NCBI GenBank assembly: GCA_023238725.1
Contig: CM041548.1
Span: 18,435,752-18,499,751, forward strand
Reading direction: 5' to 3'
DNA length: 64,000 nt
Source of the DNA: Scortum barcoo
Taxonomy: Eukaryota > Chordata > Actinopteri > Centrarchiformes > Terapontidae
Every line of letters starts with the position of its first letter. Position 1 is the stretch's first letter. The notes under the pieces are model-generated. The model saw only the letters and a program-made list of their open reading frames with translations, did no database searches and was not told the origin of the DNA. Positions 1-11,519 of this stretch are shown here, one piece after another. Both the position numbers and the translations under genes were made by a program.

Positions 1-2119
1 GTTAGTTTTTTATCTCCTGTTTTTGTCAAACATAAAGAAAGAAGAAAATATCTGTCATTTATATGTATATATATTCAAACACACTCTTTTCTTCTGATTT
101 ATATTCGTGCCTGGAGACAGAAGCATGATGTGAAGATGCTGTGATTGTCAACACACAACTCGTGGAAGAAATTAATAGCTCAGCAAACCTTTAATGGTGT
201 CAAATGCAAACAAATGCAGTCGTTTAAAAGTCGGAGCTCATTTTAAAAACTGTTGTTCTGCTCTGATTAATCTCCATTTCTTGATCTAATGACACTGGCT
301 GAGGCTAACACAAGTCACACCTACTTTTTCATGATCCTCTCGAACCTGATTTACCTGCCATGTTCACACAGAAACTCATCACACACATTAAAAGTAGTCT
401 AATAACCATGTCACTGTGACTTTAAAATCAAAATATGACAGAAATTATGGGTTTCTTTTCTCATGTTACACCCACACGGTCCTGATTAAACAGACTAAAG
501 TGGATTTTTTTGTGTGTTTAAATCATAACAAATAGTCTTCTCTTTGTTCCTTACTGAGTCACTTTGAAACCAAGTATTCGGAGACGTTAAATGTTTTTGT
601 CTTCCTAACATGACACGACCTTTCCTTTACTTCTGCCTGGCTCGTCGCCTTCGCTTCGTCCTGCCACAGTCTGACTTTACGGCGGGCTGGTGTCCACACG
701 GAGGCTGAGCGGTGTGTGTGCGCTCACAGTCAATAGTCTGCTCTCCCTGATTGCTCCGCATTAATAATAAAGTGTCTTTCTATTTTGAGGGGGGGGTGGA
801 GGGTGGGGGCAGCTTGCATCTATAATGGAGAGTGATTCGTTTAGTGAACTCTGAAGAGCTCCTGCCCTGCGCTCGGATAGATTGAGGTCTGTTTACACAT
901 CCTGTGATTGCTCTCTGGTACAGCGAAGGTAATGAAACACAAAGCGAGGCTTAAATAATATCAGACACACTGTGAAAGGCATTCAGGTAAACAAACAACA
1001 ATAAAAAGGTGATCGCAGACTAATATTATACTGTAATATATGGCAGGCCACAGTATAGGCTATGTATTAATGGACCCCATATAGAAATCTGGGATTTGGG
1101 TTATTATAATGTAAGGTTGGATATTGAACCTCAACCTAAATATCAAAAACCAGCACCAAATGTTTCACCATAATTTTATTAACTTCTTCTCTAATCAGAA
1201 ATTTACACTGTTTTGTCGATGCTAAGCTTTCGTCGAGCTGCTTATAGTTATACAACATTTAAATTTTTTTACACTGTTCATATTTTATTAAGAAAAAAAG
1301 ATGTCTTCAAGAACAGGTAATAACGCAGGTGTTGCTTTGCCCTGTGAGAGTTGTATTTTACAATCTATGGTCACAATCGATGCAGCACAGGTTGAGTTTT
1401 AGTCCCTAGTTTGGGTCAACGTAACATCCTATAATTCCCATAACACAACTCGATATCACCTCTTCGCTGAGTACTGCTACTGACCAGTAAACTCTTTAAA
1501 CTTAATGTGTAAAAATGACAGTCCCCCTTTCAGTTACAGTTTATTTTATTTATTTTGTGACCGAGTTGTGTATAGAAAATGACCAAATAAAGATTATTCA
1601 AATATACTACAAACTAATTCTTCAGTTGCCCGATTGTAATCCAGCCTCACATGGATCATATTTGTACTCATTTCAAACGATGTTGTGACACAGTTTAAAC
1701 ATTATTGCATTTACAGTTAATATATTTATGCCGATCACTTATTACTGTTGGTATTGTTGGATGTAGAGACCTTGTGAATGCACCAATTCATCCTTAAAGT
1801 GTCAGATTTCTAAATGAAAGGTATTGCTTGGAGTAAAAAACTAATAGGATATTTAAATTTCTCAGTATTGCTGAGACATAGTTGAAGCTTTTTGAGGTAA
1901 ACATGAAAATAAAAGAATAATAATAAATAAAGAATAATAATAAGAAGAAAATAAAGTCTCTGTCTGTCAGCTCCAGTCTTCAGGAGTTAGCTCCCAAACT
2001 CTCTTCATCCTGTTCTCTTTCCCTCCCTGTCACCTCCCGTCTTCTTCTTCTCGGCCGACTTGAACTCTGGTTGAGGTCAATCTAAAAAAGGACTCACGTC
2101 GTAGAGTAAGCGGACTTAC
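1..2119 (-). other. tmem170b: tmem170b intron 2 (partial)
   Basis: This stretch lies downstream (minus sense) of tmem170b exon 2 and is intronic, starting with the donor GTAAGT read from 2119 downward. I looked on the minus strand for the last exon, which in the family encodes about 44 residues ending in a hydrophobic helix and ILATL, and did not find it, so it must lie left of position 1. The sequence is AT-rich and mostly unique. A guanine-rich tract at 789-809 is the only notable local feature. Confidence that it is intronic is high; nothing else in it can be named. Confidence 0.8.
789..809 (+). other. G-rich tract, possible G-quadruplex
   Basis: Four or more runs of three or more G lie within 21 bases (a 7-8 G run, GGG, then GGGGG), separated by loops of 1-4 bases, which satisfies the usual intramolecular G-quadruplex pattern. 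It sits in tmem170b intron 2 on the strand opposite to transcription. No function is implied. Confidence 0.4.
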
Positions 2120-2290
2120 TGGTGATGACGCCTCCGGAGAGGGAGGCCAGGAAACCCACGCTGACCAGCACCAGCGTGATGAGGCGGCCCCTCTTGTGGC
2201 GCTGCAGCATGACCAACATGAGGAGCCCGACTGCCCCGTGGACGAAGAGCGAGGAGAAGAGACACCACAGGAACACCCAGTACCACATCT
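2120..2290 (-). CDS. tmem170b: TMEM170B coding exon 2
   Basis: This exon encodes residues 31-87 of a TMEM170B-like small multi-pass membrane protein. It begins EMWYWVFLW and carries two hydrophobic helices, roughly residues 35-59 and 67-86 counted from the MTTS start. They are separated by the basic loop QRHKRGR, which matches the family's QRH-basic loop. The acceptor is a pyrimidine-rich tract ending CAG before 2290 and the donor is GTAAGT from 2119. The exon is 171 nt with phase 1 at both ends: the Glu codon is completed by the last base of exon 1, and the final A starts a Ser codon finished in exon 3. TMEM170 proteins are ER/nuclear-envelope membrane proteins; the A paralogue has been linked to ER sheet shape, while the B paralogue is poorly characterised. 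The NLSVQQVLSLW motif of exon 1 makes B rather than A the better match. Confidence 0.93.
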
Positions 2291-2470
2291 CTGACGGGAG
2301 ACAAAACAGACAGGACGTTTCATCAGACTCAGCCTGAAAACATGCAGATAAACAGGAGAAACTCTAAACAGAGATCTGATAGCTTTGATTCAGAGAAACA
2401 TCTTAACACACACTCCTTTATTCTTCTACTATAACACACGTCAGAGTGAGAAATTGTAGTTTTTACTCCA

Positions 2471-2750
2471 AGAGCTGAAAGATTAGTTGATTAATTAAAA
2501 GAAAATTAATCAGCAGCTATTTTGGTCATAATTAACTGTTAAATATTTCAAGTAAAAATGTCATTTGCTGGTTTCAAATGAGAGAATTTGCGTCTTTCAG
2601 TGTAGTAATTTGAGATTTTGGAGGGTTTTGGACTGTTGACAAAAAAGTCAGACCACAAGACGACAAAACAAGACGTCATTTTCTGCTCCAGAATATCATT
2701 TTGAACACTTTAGAGACAAAATATTTAGATTAATTGATGAATGATGATGC
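2471..2750 (+). repeat. MITE-like 'GATTAATCGATTA' family copy
   Basis: It starts AGAGCTGAAAGATTAG, then GATTAATTAAAAG, and ends near GATTAATTGATGAATGATGATG. This is the layout of a very common fish repeat whose ends resemble AGAGCTGCAACGATTA in inverted orientation and whose middle describes a diverged AT-rich core. The copy is old, with many substitutions. I infer a non-autonomous DNA transposon from the inverted ends seen in the better copy at 63237-63425; the exact family is not known to me. Confidence 0.55.
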
Positions 2751-2864
2751 TACTTTCCACTTTAAGATTTCATGTACAAACTGTATCATAAGCTAATGAG
2801 ATATGAGGCATTTTTAATCATATTGCTTACATGTTAATGCGATAATGAACCTATAACATATCAT

Positions 2865-2985
2865 AATACATACCAAGTACCAAGTATCAAGTAATCAAAT
2901 ATCAAGTACTTTTACATTGAATACAATACCTGCATTTTGTTATAAAAGCTTTTTATTTTTACTGTTAAATGTAACAGAGTATTTC
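2865..2985 (-). repeat. Fragment of 'AAGTACTTTTACT' repeat family
   Basis: Repeated AAGTACC/AAGTATC words, CAAGTACTTTTAC and a terminal TGTAACAGAGTATTT are characteristic pieces of the abundant fish repeat seen better preserved at 43666-44250, 49265-49655 and 60310-60670. Only part of the unit is present. Confidence 0.4.
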
Positions 2986-5900
2986 CGGCTCGCCCGTCCG
3001 GACTTTTGCGGTGGTGTTCTTGATTTGAAGCTACTCTACTGATTACCTGCCCAAAGGCTGATGTGTGAGGGGTTTACAGATCTAATCTTAACGGTATTGA
3101 TCGGAAAAAAGTCTCCCTGCTTTTGAATCCTGCGGTGTGAAAGGAAGAGTGATTGAACATTAAGCACAAACACACAACAGCCAGTGAGAGCGAGCTGAAA
3201 GAAAAGCACCACCAAACGCTGAAAAATGTTTAAAATCTGTCTTAGCCGCACAACATCCACAGTTTTTTTTTGTTGATGTTTTTCGGTGCGTTTGTTTGTT
3301 GCTGCCTCGCATCTCTGAAACGATTTAGTACAAAAAGTGTGTGGTTCTGCGTCTTGGCTGAATCACCTGGTGTGTGCGTTGTTACGGTTAAAATATTAAA
3401 AAGCTGTCTGTCGTTATGTTTGTGGTCTCCCATGTTTTTTAAATCGGTTAAATCTGAAAACTCTCCAGTGTGCAGCAGGCATTAATAATAATCTCTCAGA
3501 GGTGTAGTATGAGAAATCTGAAGTGGGAAAAATAATTATAATCGTTTTGCTCTAAATCCTTTTTTTTTGTGAACTCTTGGACAGTGTTTCCTGTTCTGGC
3601 CTCTAATATAAGAGATGTTTTGAACGAAATATCACGTTATGTCCTCATCTTGGACGTGAGGGCGACATAATCAGAAGAAAAATCTGTTACAAACTGGAGG
3701 TGTGGACTTTTTTTTTACAGATTTGATTAACCAGGAGAATAAAAATCTAAACAGAGATGCATTATGGGAACTGTTGGCTGCAGTGCTTTTGGAGCTTCGC
3801 CCGTAACAGCGACTAAACTGCCGCTTCGATTTAAACCATTTCTAATTCAATATGTCTCCCACAAGTCCCCTAACTTCATGTTAAGTGTAATAGTAAATCG
3901 CAGCAGCTCCCCTTTAAGCAGAGTGAAAGTGAATGATTCGCAGTGAAAGAAAATGATATTCCTCCCTGCTCAGGTAAAGATAAAATGTCCTTGACGTGCA
4001 AATTCAGATGTTTCATTGCTCAGACAGAAATGCTGTCCCGCTCTGTGAGCCACGTCCTGACGCATTTCCCTGATTTAAACATTACAGATATTGCAGCTAC
4101 AGATCAGGACGCACAGACAGGGAGGATTTCAATCTACAGCTGCCACAATCTAAGTCAGGGCTCATCAAGGAGGCAGCCGACCACGGTAATGGACCCGAGG
4201 TTGAGACGTATCAAACCGCTCCGAGGGAGATTTCAGACGACCTGCAGCGAGCTAAACATTAAGCAGTAAATGGAAAACGGCGTCTGAAACAATAGCTCAG
4301 AGTTGCCTTTTGTGAATGTCTTCAGCCGGACTGTAGATAAAAGATTCAACATCACTGAATCGGTAATCACAGTCTCTCGCTTCTCGTTCGGCTGCGGAGC
4401 TAAAAATGCTGAATTTGTTCAATTGTCCAACAATAATCTAATTAGGCACCGAGCTGAGATCCCAACAGGGCCCAGACTGTGCCGCCTTATTATCTGATTT
4501 CATGAGAAAATATAAAAAGTAAACATCTGTATAGAAGCTCCTCCTCCTCATCCCTTTCTTCTTCTTCTTTCTTCCCGTCTAACAAACCTACTTTACATAA
4601 AGAGCTCCGGCCTCATCGCACTTCACCAGCGAGGGGGGGGGGGCTCGCTTTGAACCACTGGCACCGTGGGAGCAAAGAGCAGCCAGCTGGCCGTGAGATT
4701 ATTCCAGGAGAAAAGAGATGGACTGAGGAAGAAGGGGGCGTCCAGCTTGGATGATCACCAATCCGAAGCTCAGGAATGTGGTGTAGAAAGCCTGAGCATG
4801 TTTTGTTTGGACGGTGGGACATAAACAGGAAGTGTGACATTGTTGTGCGGTGTAAACATCTGAAGGTGCAACGCTATTACAGAGCATTTCTCGAAGCCCA
4901 GAGGGAGCACTTTAGCATATCCATCTAACCTGGTTTGGTGAGCGCCCGCATCTACTTATTGATCCGCCGATCAGCTGTGGAGCCGGGCGGAGAGAGACGT
5001 GACGGCACAGCGACACGACGGCTCTTTGCCCCGCACGACCGGACACGTCACGCGGTGAGATCACGCCGCCGATACAGTGTCCATCCAGCGAGAGACGAGG
5101 GAGCGCCGGGATGTAAGAAAGGATACAGGAAGTAGCAGAAGACGCCGCTAATTATGCCTCCTCCCGTCATCGCTCCCCCGTCCTCTCTGGCCCGTGACCC
5201 AGAAATCGACCGAGGTCCGCCGTCATTAAGGATGTCCAAATCGCTTAAATGTGTCTCAGAGGAGAGGAGGAAAGAGGAGGCTCACTCAATGTTCAGATCT
5301 CATCGTGTAATTACAAGCAGCCGAGTGGGAAAAACTTTCATGTCGGCATCCGACTTGTAAATCAGAGTGGAAGATGTCAGGAACCTCTGACAGCTATGAT
5401 ATCTCCCGCTCGGTAAAAAAGGAGTACAGAAGTTTCAACAAACCGCAAAGCCACAACCATTAACACCAATCAATTAGCTAATGGCTCATTTAAAAAGGAG
5501 CTTCACGATTTAATTGTTTGTGTGTTTTTCAATCAATCAATCTGCCGCCATGACACCAAACGATATCTATAATCTATAAGATGCACGATAAACTGACATC
5601 CTTTATAATGACGCTGGACAGAGTGAGGATGTCCCACTTGGTGAAATTTCTTGTTCCTCTTCCTGAGATGCGAGCGAGGAGTTACGTTAGCGAACGTAAA
5701 GCGTTCAGGATACCTCGGTGAGGCCGGTCGCACAGGCCGGGCATCTGTCGCCCAACTTAAGCCCGGAAGGATTAACGCAACGCTCAACGTAGGAGCACAT
5801 TGGGCCACGAGAGGACGCGTCCCACAAATCCCACCTCTGTCCTGAGACCACCACGACAGGCATCCTGAGCACCAATGATGGAAAGTGACTGAGCACATTA

Positions 5901-6244
5901 ACTAAGTGCTGTGCTTAAAGGTATCACGGGTGGGATTTGTTGGTTGCTGTTCAACATTTAAAGATGGCTCCCTCCTCTCCAGCCCCCTTCTGTTGGTCCC
6001 ACCTGTTTAAAACCTGGCAACTGGTCACTACGTTTTTATAGCGTCCTGTCTACACACCGTTTGTGCTGTTATTGGCTGGATGATACGCACCGCTCCCCAA
6101 AGTTTGACACCCAGAAACATCCCGAACACCGCAAAAAAATAAGGGAGCAGAGTCTCTGCAGATACTGACACTGCCACACACTTCTAGTGGATTATAAATG
6201 ACGATTAACAGGGATTATTTTTGTCTATATATAGTTTTTTGAGG

Positions 6245-6880
6245 AAAATCCTACTTGTAATACCTTTAAGTACAACATTGACGCACTTGTTTGCTTGTAG
6301 TATTTCCACTTAATGCTACTTTTATACTTATACTCTTTATACTTGATGAGCGTATAAATTTAATTTAAAGTCTGCATTAAATTGCAGGAAAAAGTAAACC
6401 ACTCATTCCTTATGTTTTTGGTTTATATGTTAGCAGATGTTTGAGGCTCAAACAGCTTCGACAATAAGATCAAATTCCAAAAAGTGAATACAGTTTTTTT
6501 TTCATCTCTGATTCACCAATAATCATCTCTGCACCAATCAGATTTATCTTTACGTGAGGCTCACATCCTCCACACAGCTGTGCATTAAGTATTTATAACA
6601 TGCTCCATCTTTACCAGCTATAAGAAAGAAATGCTACGTACACACCGCTGCATCAGTATCAACATCAACACAGTATCAATATCATATATAAAATTATATC
6701 AGTTACGGGTACCATTTTTCAGCTGAACAAGTACTTTTACAAACATTTCATTGGCAAACTTTTGTACTTTTCCATAGATTGTGAATGCAGTACTTTTACT
6801 TATTACAGAGTATTTTTACACTAATTTATTGGTACTTTTAGTAAAGTAGAGGATCTGAACACTTCACCCAGCATTGCTGA
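6245..6880 (-). repeat. 'AAGTACTTTTACT' family copy, interrupted
   Basis: The left part (6245-6410) contains TACTTGTAATAC, GTATTTCCACTTAATGCTAC and TTTATACTTATACT. The right part (6655-6880) contains TTTTACTTATTACAGAGTA and AGTAAAGTAGAGGATCTGA. Both are diagnostic words of the family in minus orientation. The roughly 250 bp between them look unrelated, so the copy is either internally replaced or holds an insertion. It lies in tmem170b intron 1. Confidence 0.55.
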
Positions 6881-7779
6881 GCACAACCCCTAATGGGCGG
6901 GGTCCGACACAAACACCCACTGAGAGCCAAATGTCAGAAAAATCTGTTTCTGCTGGATAAATCGGTAACAGTCACCTGCCACGCCGGCCAGTCACATTTA
7001 TATAAAAAATATATATAAAAAAGGGATTTCTGCTGCACTTCGTGATCAATTACAAGCTTGATGCACTGTGATCAAGATTTAAATTAACAACAGGGGAGAG
7101 AAAATTGGTAGGGTGAAATGTTTCAGAAGGAAAATACACGGTTCGTTATTTACTCCGCCTGATAGAAACGACTCTTGGCAGGTCATTTTTTTTCGTTTAG
7201 CAGATGCTGGGAGCGGATTCAAACATTTAATTTCAGGGGACAGCGGTGCAGGTGGTCACAGCTCGGGAGCAGCACCTGTGGGGATGAGCGACGCGCCCGA
7301 CTCAAGTGCTGTGTCACGTCCAGAGATACGAGCGGCCAAAACACGGTCGGAGCGCGGCATTAACTTCTACTAATCCGCAACTACAGACCGAGGTCTTTGT
7401 CAGCACGGCAGCTTTAGAGCTCGCAAGTCAACAGAGAGGCGTGGGAGGGAAAAAAAAAAAGACAGAGGATCATGGGTTTTTTTTGGTCCCTTGATAAGAG
7501 GTCAGAGTGTTTGCACGAGCTGCAGAACATGAAAGAGTCGAAGAGGCAAGACGGCAGGAGTTCAGCAGGGACGTTGAGTTCATCCATCATCGGGAGGGAT
7601 GATGGATTTGTCCCGGTACAGGGAGACGGAGAGAGGTGGGATACGGCCGGCTGGTGGCCCTGAATGCTGCACAGAGAATCATTCAGGACAAAAGGAGACC
7701 AGGGTTGTTCAGTCAAAGTCCTCCGGCTTTGAAAATCCATGCTTAAAGATCTGAGATCTGCAGAAACAATACTCTGATG

Positions 7780-7925
7780 TGTTTTTATAGTGTTTTATTT
7801 TTTACCCCATCTCATTTTGTTTTCTATACTTTTATTTGCTGGAGGTGCTGATTTCTTTTACTTTTGTTTTTCCAATGTAAATCACTTCGTAATGTTGTTT
7901 TTAAAGGTGCTGCATAAATAAAGTT
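7780..7925 (+). mobile_element. LINE/SINE 3'-end remnant
   Basis: The segment ends with the typical fish retroposon tail: GTAAATCACTTCGTAATG, then a spacer, then GGTGCTGCATAAATAAAGTTA followed by TTATTATT. The form 'GTAAAGCACTTT...GTGCTATATAAATAAA' is the usual 3' terminus of several fish non-LTR elements. No reverse-transcriptase sequence is left. Confidence 0.5.
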
Positions 7926-10595
7926 ACTTATTATTGCTATGAAGCTGCTTCCAATATGGCTGCATGATAAACAGGATTTACTGATGTACCAGCGTTGCAA
8001 ACCTCTTTGCAGACCCTAAATTTACTCTCATTCCGCTTTCTGAAAAATGAATAAATAGAAACAAGTAAGAAGAGGAAGAAGCTGTCAACACAGCTTTAAG
8101 ATATTATCACCTCATAAAGTTGCAGTGAATGCGTTAGAAGCCGACATACTCAACATCGGCATTTCTTTAGAGTCGTGTTTGTGTCCACCTGGTGAATATA
8201 CGTTTAATATTCACCCTCTTTTTAGCACTGATTTTGGTCTCCACGGACTCCTGAGATAAAAATCTGTCGCTTTATCTACTAAATGCGTCATTAAGGTCAC
8301 CAGGTAGTTGTTAACTTTGTCAGTGCAGTGTTAATGTTGGACGATATGTTGAACTTTTCCAACCGGCCACCATCGGATATATTTACGCAGGGAGTTCCCA
8401 ACTCCTCACACCCTAATTTCAGCTGCAGTACTTCCAAGCCTCCAACAGGCCAATCCTCGCAAACTACTGGGAGAGACGAGCCGAACTAACCAGGTACAGC
8501 GTGAGTCTCAAATCGCTGCTGTTTTCATCTGTTCTTCCAGCACGAGGGGAAATAAGGTCTTAATCAGCCAAAAACATCAACCAGTGGCGGACTCAGACAA
8601 TCTACTGTTAGTGTGCAGCAGGTTTATTAGAACTTTTCTTGCTAAAAAAGCTTCCTGCTGAGGTTAAAAACATTGAGAGTGAACCAAAACAGTAAAGTCG
8701 CGGGTCTGAAAACCAAAAGAGAGAGCTTTAAGATGCTAAAATGTGGCGTAAAGTTGAGGGAGAGAGAAATACAGGCAGCTTTGACAACACACATTTGAAA
8801 AACAATTGACTCGTGCAGCTTTAAACCGAGAAAAGCCTCAAAAACAATGCTGTGTAAATGCAAAGCTTGCTAATAAAAGAGCTCATATTTGCAAACCACA
8901 AAACAAACTACTGTATGTGTCTTTTAAGGTTTGCTGAAGTGAAACTGCTGCAAGCACAAAAACCATAAACAGGAAATCCATTTGTGTAAGCAGCTCCCCG
9001 AGGCCTCAGAGGAAGGGCGATGCGGTCGACATATGTTCAAACTTTACATCTGCCTCTGGAGCGCAGCGCTCTTGTTGTTCACGGCTCAGACACTCTCCCC
9101 TTGACCTTATCTCATGTCTCACGAGGTCGTTTTTCACCTGGTCGGTGAACTGTGGGGGTTCAGAGGGGGAGATCAGGTGGCGGGTTTCGTGCTCCCTCCT
9201 CGCTAAAGTCCAGGCGTCAGGTCCCCGCCGCTTTTCTACTCGCTGCTGCAGCTCGGCTTCCGCAAAAACCTCAACATGCGCTGCAGCTTCCTGCTGACTC
9301 AGCATCGCGGACTACCTCTTTCTCTTGCTTGATGCGTTTCACAACACAGGATGTCAGCTGCATTTCATCAGATGGGCCTGTGCCAACTCCGGCTATGAGC
9401 ACATGTCCGCCTTTACTTCACTCTGCGGGGAGGAACTCAACCACGTCTATAATCTCGTGTTTATGTGACAGAGCGGTCCTCCATACGTCTGCCTCTCCCT
9501 CTTTAAACTTCACATTTTTCATACGTTTAGCGGTGAGAGAAGGATGGAAATGTTGTGAACAGATGGCAGCCGGCATTTGTGTGGCGTCAACTTCTCGCTG
9601 AGGAAGTTCTGCCTGCCTGTAGAGGGAAATAAAAAATAAAAATGCCCACACACTGCTTTTTCTTGTTCCTACATGCTGTTTTAATTTCATGTGACCGTGT
9701 TACGACCCCAGACCACTGTCCTTTAAGCTCCTTAAAATTAAATTAAAAAAAAGGTGTGGATCATCACCTTTACTTCAGAACGTCGGCTGTAAAACGTCCA
9801 TACGAAGTCAAATAAAAAAGGGAGCAAGAAAAATCAGCTTGGAGGCATTTTTTTCTTTTTTTGGTGCAGGTAATTATGACAGCAGCTCTGAGGGGAGCTC
9901 CTTACTACTCTGTCGTCCATCACACTGACAGCTATCAGCCCGTCCTGATGCTCCAGCCACACATTTACACCTTATTAATACACCACACATTAAAGATGGT
10001 ATTAAGCCCCGGCTCCACCATTCAGAACTCCATTGAAAAAAGCACAGATTTTAACTAAATGGTCCTCCTGACTATTCTCGGAGTCTGGAGCATCCCAGAG
10101 TTGAGGATGCTGCCTCTAATTGCCCCTTTAGTGTTACTGGACTGCAAGACAAAGGGTGGAGGGAAAGAGAGGAGGGATTTTTTTATTATTTATTTATTTA
10201 TTTTGGAAGGGGAGGGGGGCTACACTTCATTTACTACACAGTCCCAGCAGAAAGATTAATTAGCTGCATGTTGTGATAATTTCCACTGACTCTGCAGGCG
10301 TGGACAGACAGACAGACAGAGGAGTGGCTCTTTTTTTTTTTTTATTGTGGCTGCACCAGCTGCATGGGAGGGGGGGTAGATAGGTAGATAGTGGGGGTAG
10401 ATAGTGGTAGTACAGATGCCCCCCCCCCCACCCTCCATGGTCACCTCTTCTCCTTTGCATGTGAACATCTCTGCACAGTAAACATGTGAGCCTCAACATC
10501 ACATCTTTTTTTTATTTTCTTTTAAATGGACAATAAATAGAAACACATAAATATAAATAAATGAAGGTGACGGTGATGCACACATGCACACATAC

Positions 10596-10686
10596 CTGTG
10601 AAGTGCTGCAGCGTCGTGCCCTGCACCCAAAGGCTCAGCACTTGCTGCACCGACAGATTGACGGAATAATCCCGGCTCGTCGTCAT
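10596..10686 (-). CDS. tmem170b: TMEM170B coding exon 1 (start codon)
   Basis: Read from an ATG at 10686 downward, the exon encodes MTTSRDYSV, then the family signature NLSVQQVLSLW and the segment VQGTTLQHFT. It ends with the first base of a Glu codon and a GTATGT donor. Joined to exon 2 this gives ...HFT-E-MWYW, the expected junction. This start was chosen because it has A at -3 and leaves a short N-terminus like that of the mammalian protein. An in-frame ATG at 10761 would add 25 residues (MPSSKAKSS... with a Gly/Arg stretch), and the frame stays open further upstream to 11031, so the true start is not certain. The exon is embedded in a CpG island. Confidence 0.9.
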
Positions 10687-11060
10687 GTTTCCGCCGCGGC
10701 CGCCGCCCGGGCTCGCTCCCCTCTTTATGGAGTCGCTGGACTTGGCTTTAGACGAAGGCATGGAGGAGACCGGGGCGGCATGGAGGACGTGAGGCGGCTC
10801 TCCCCCCCCCCCCCCCACCACCCCGGCGCGGCTCGCCTCTACCGGTGCCTCTGCTTCGGCTTGACGTCCGCGTCCGGGCCGCTGGCTGCTCGGTTCACGC
10901 TCGGTGGCTGCGCGGAGGCCATGATGGGGATCCAGGCGGGCGGACGGTCGGTCGGCTCGTCCTACATCGGCCAGCCCGGCTACATAACCGCTTAAAGGGC
11001 CAGCTGCTCGGTTGGTGCGGGGGGGGCTCACGGTTCACGCTGACATATCTCCGGGCTGTG
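10600..11060 (-). promoter_or_regulatory. tmem170b: CpG-island promoter of tmem170b
   Basis: CpG dinucleotides are dense here (for example CCGCGGCCGCCGCCCGGGCTCG around 10691), in sharp contrast to the AT-rich flanks. The island covers coding exon 1 and the sequence upstream of it in the minus direction. No TATA box is visible, as is usual for CpG-island promoters of broadly expressed genes. The transcription start cannot be placed from sequence alone. A pure C tract of about 15 bases lies near 10802-10816. The local triplication described at 11059-12270 directly abuts the upstream edge. Confidence 0.75.
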
Positions 11061-11238
11061 ACGTCGTTTCATGAATGGGGGACAAAAGACGGGATGGTGG
11101 CGTGTGCGCAGAAAATGTGCGCAGTTGATAGAAATTGAAACGTGGGGATGCAGTGGTGGCATATTAAAGCATGCAAATGTTTATAAGGTGCAATATTAAA
11201 AGATAATTGCGTAAGAAAAAGTGCCAGAACATCTGGAT

Positions 11239-11252
11239 CGCCCCCTGGTGGC
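11239..11252 (-). promoter_or_regulatory. CTCF-like core motif, copy 1
   Basis: On the minus strand the sequence reads GCCACCAGGGGGCG, which matches the central CTCF motif CCACNAGGGGGC. It lies in unit 1 of the triplication, roughly 550 bp upstream of the tmem170b start codon. The same word is also a common component of fish interspersed repeats, so binding is not assured. Confidence 0.5.
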
Positions 11253-11275
11253 TTTTTTCAGTACAGCTCATAAAC

Positions 11276-11519
11276 ATCTGTATCTATATTCTATATTCAC
11301 CTGTGCAATAACACCTCACCACTGCACATCTAACTGTTTCTTTCTTTTTCTGTTGTTATTATTATTTACTATTTATTGTACATACTGTTTTTTGTGTCTT
11401 TGTGTGTTTTTTTTGGTCTATTATTTAATGTCTCTTTTACTTGTTTTGAGCTGCTGTAACAGTGGAATTTCATCCCACCATGGGATCAATAAAAGATCTT
11501 ATCTTATCTTATCTTATCT
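11276..11519 (+). mobile_element. LINE 3'-UTR insertion with TSD
   Basis: A roughly 244-bp insert interrupts unit 1 of the local triplication exactly after CAGTACAGCTCATAAAC. It is flanked by TAAAC at 11271-11275 and 11520-11524. The corresponding site in unit 2 is uninterrupted, giving a natural empty site. The insert ends GAGCTGCTGTAACAGTGGAA, then CCATGGGATCAATAAAAGA and (TCTTA)n, the form of a fish non-LTR retrotransposon 3' end with a pentamer tail. No ORF is retained, so it is a short 5'-truncated copy. Confidence 0.75.

Larger units (their letters stand above)
2291..10595 (-). other. tmem170b: tmem170b intron 1
   Basis: This 8.3-kb intron is bounded by a GTATGT donor (from 10595 downward) and a CAG acceptor at 2291-2293. 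Repeat fragments lie at 2471-2750, 2865-2985, 6245-6880 and 7780-7925. Between about 3640 and 5900 the DNA is unique and richer in CpG than its surroundings. A weak candidate exon or pseudogene on the same strand lies at about 9006-9690. Short simple tracts occur at 10180-10203 (T/A-rich), 10307-10320 (GACA units) and 10330-10343 (T run). Confidence 0.85.

Noticed and set aside
1..2119. Search for tmem170b exon 3.
   Set aside because: No minus-strand acceptor followed by the expected roughly 44-residue C-terminal helix ending ILATL is present, so the exon should lie left of the window.
5620..5900. CpG-rich unique block with an open frame of 121 codons on minus, considered as an exon or a 5S/tRNA-derived element.
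   Set aside because: No splice pair, no pol III boxes and no recognisable protein. It remains unexplained unique sequence in tmem170b intron 1.
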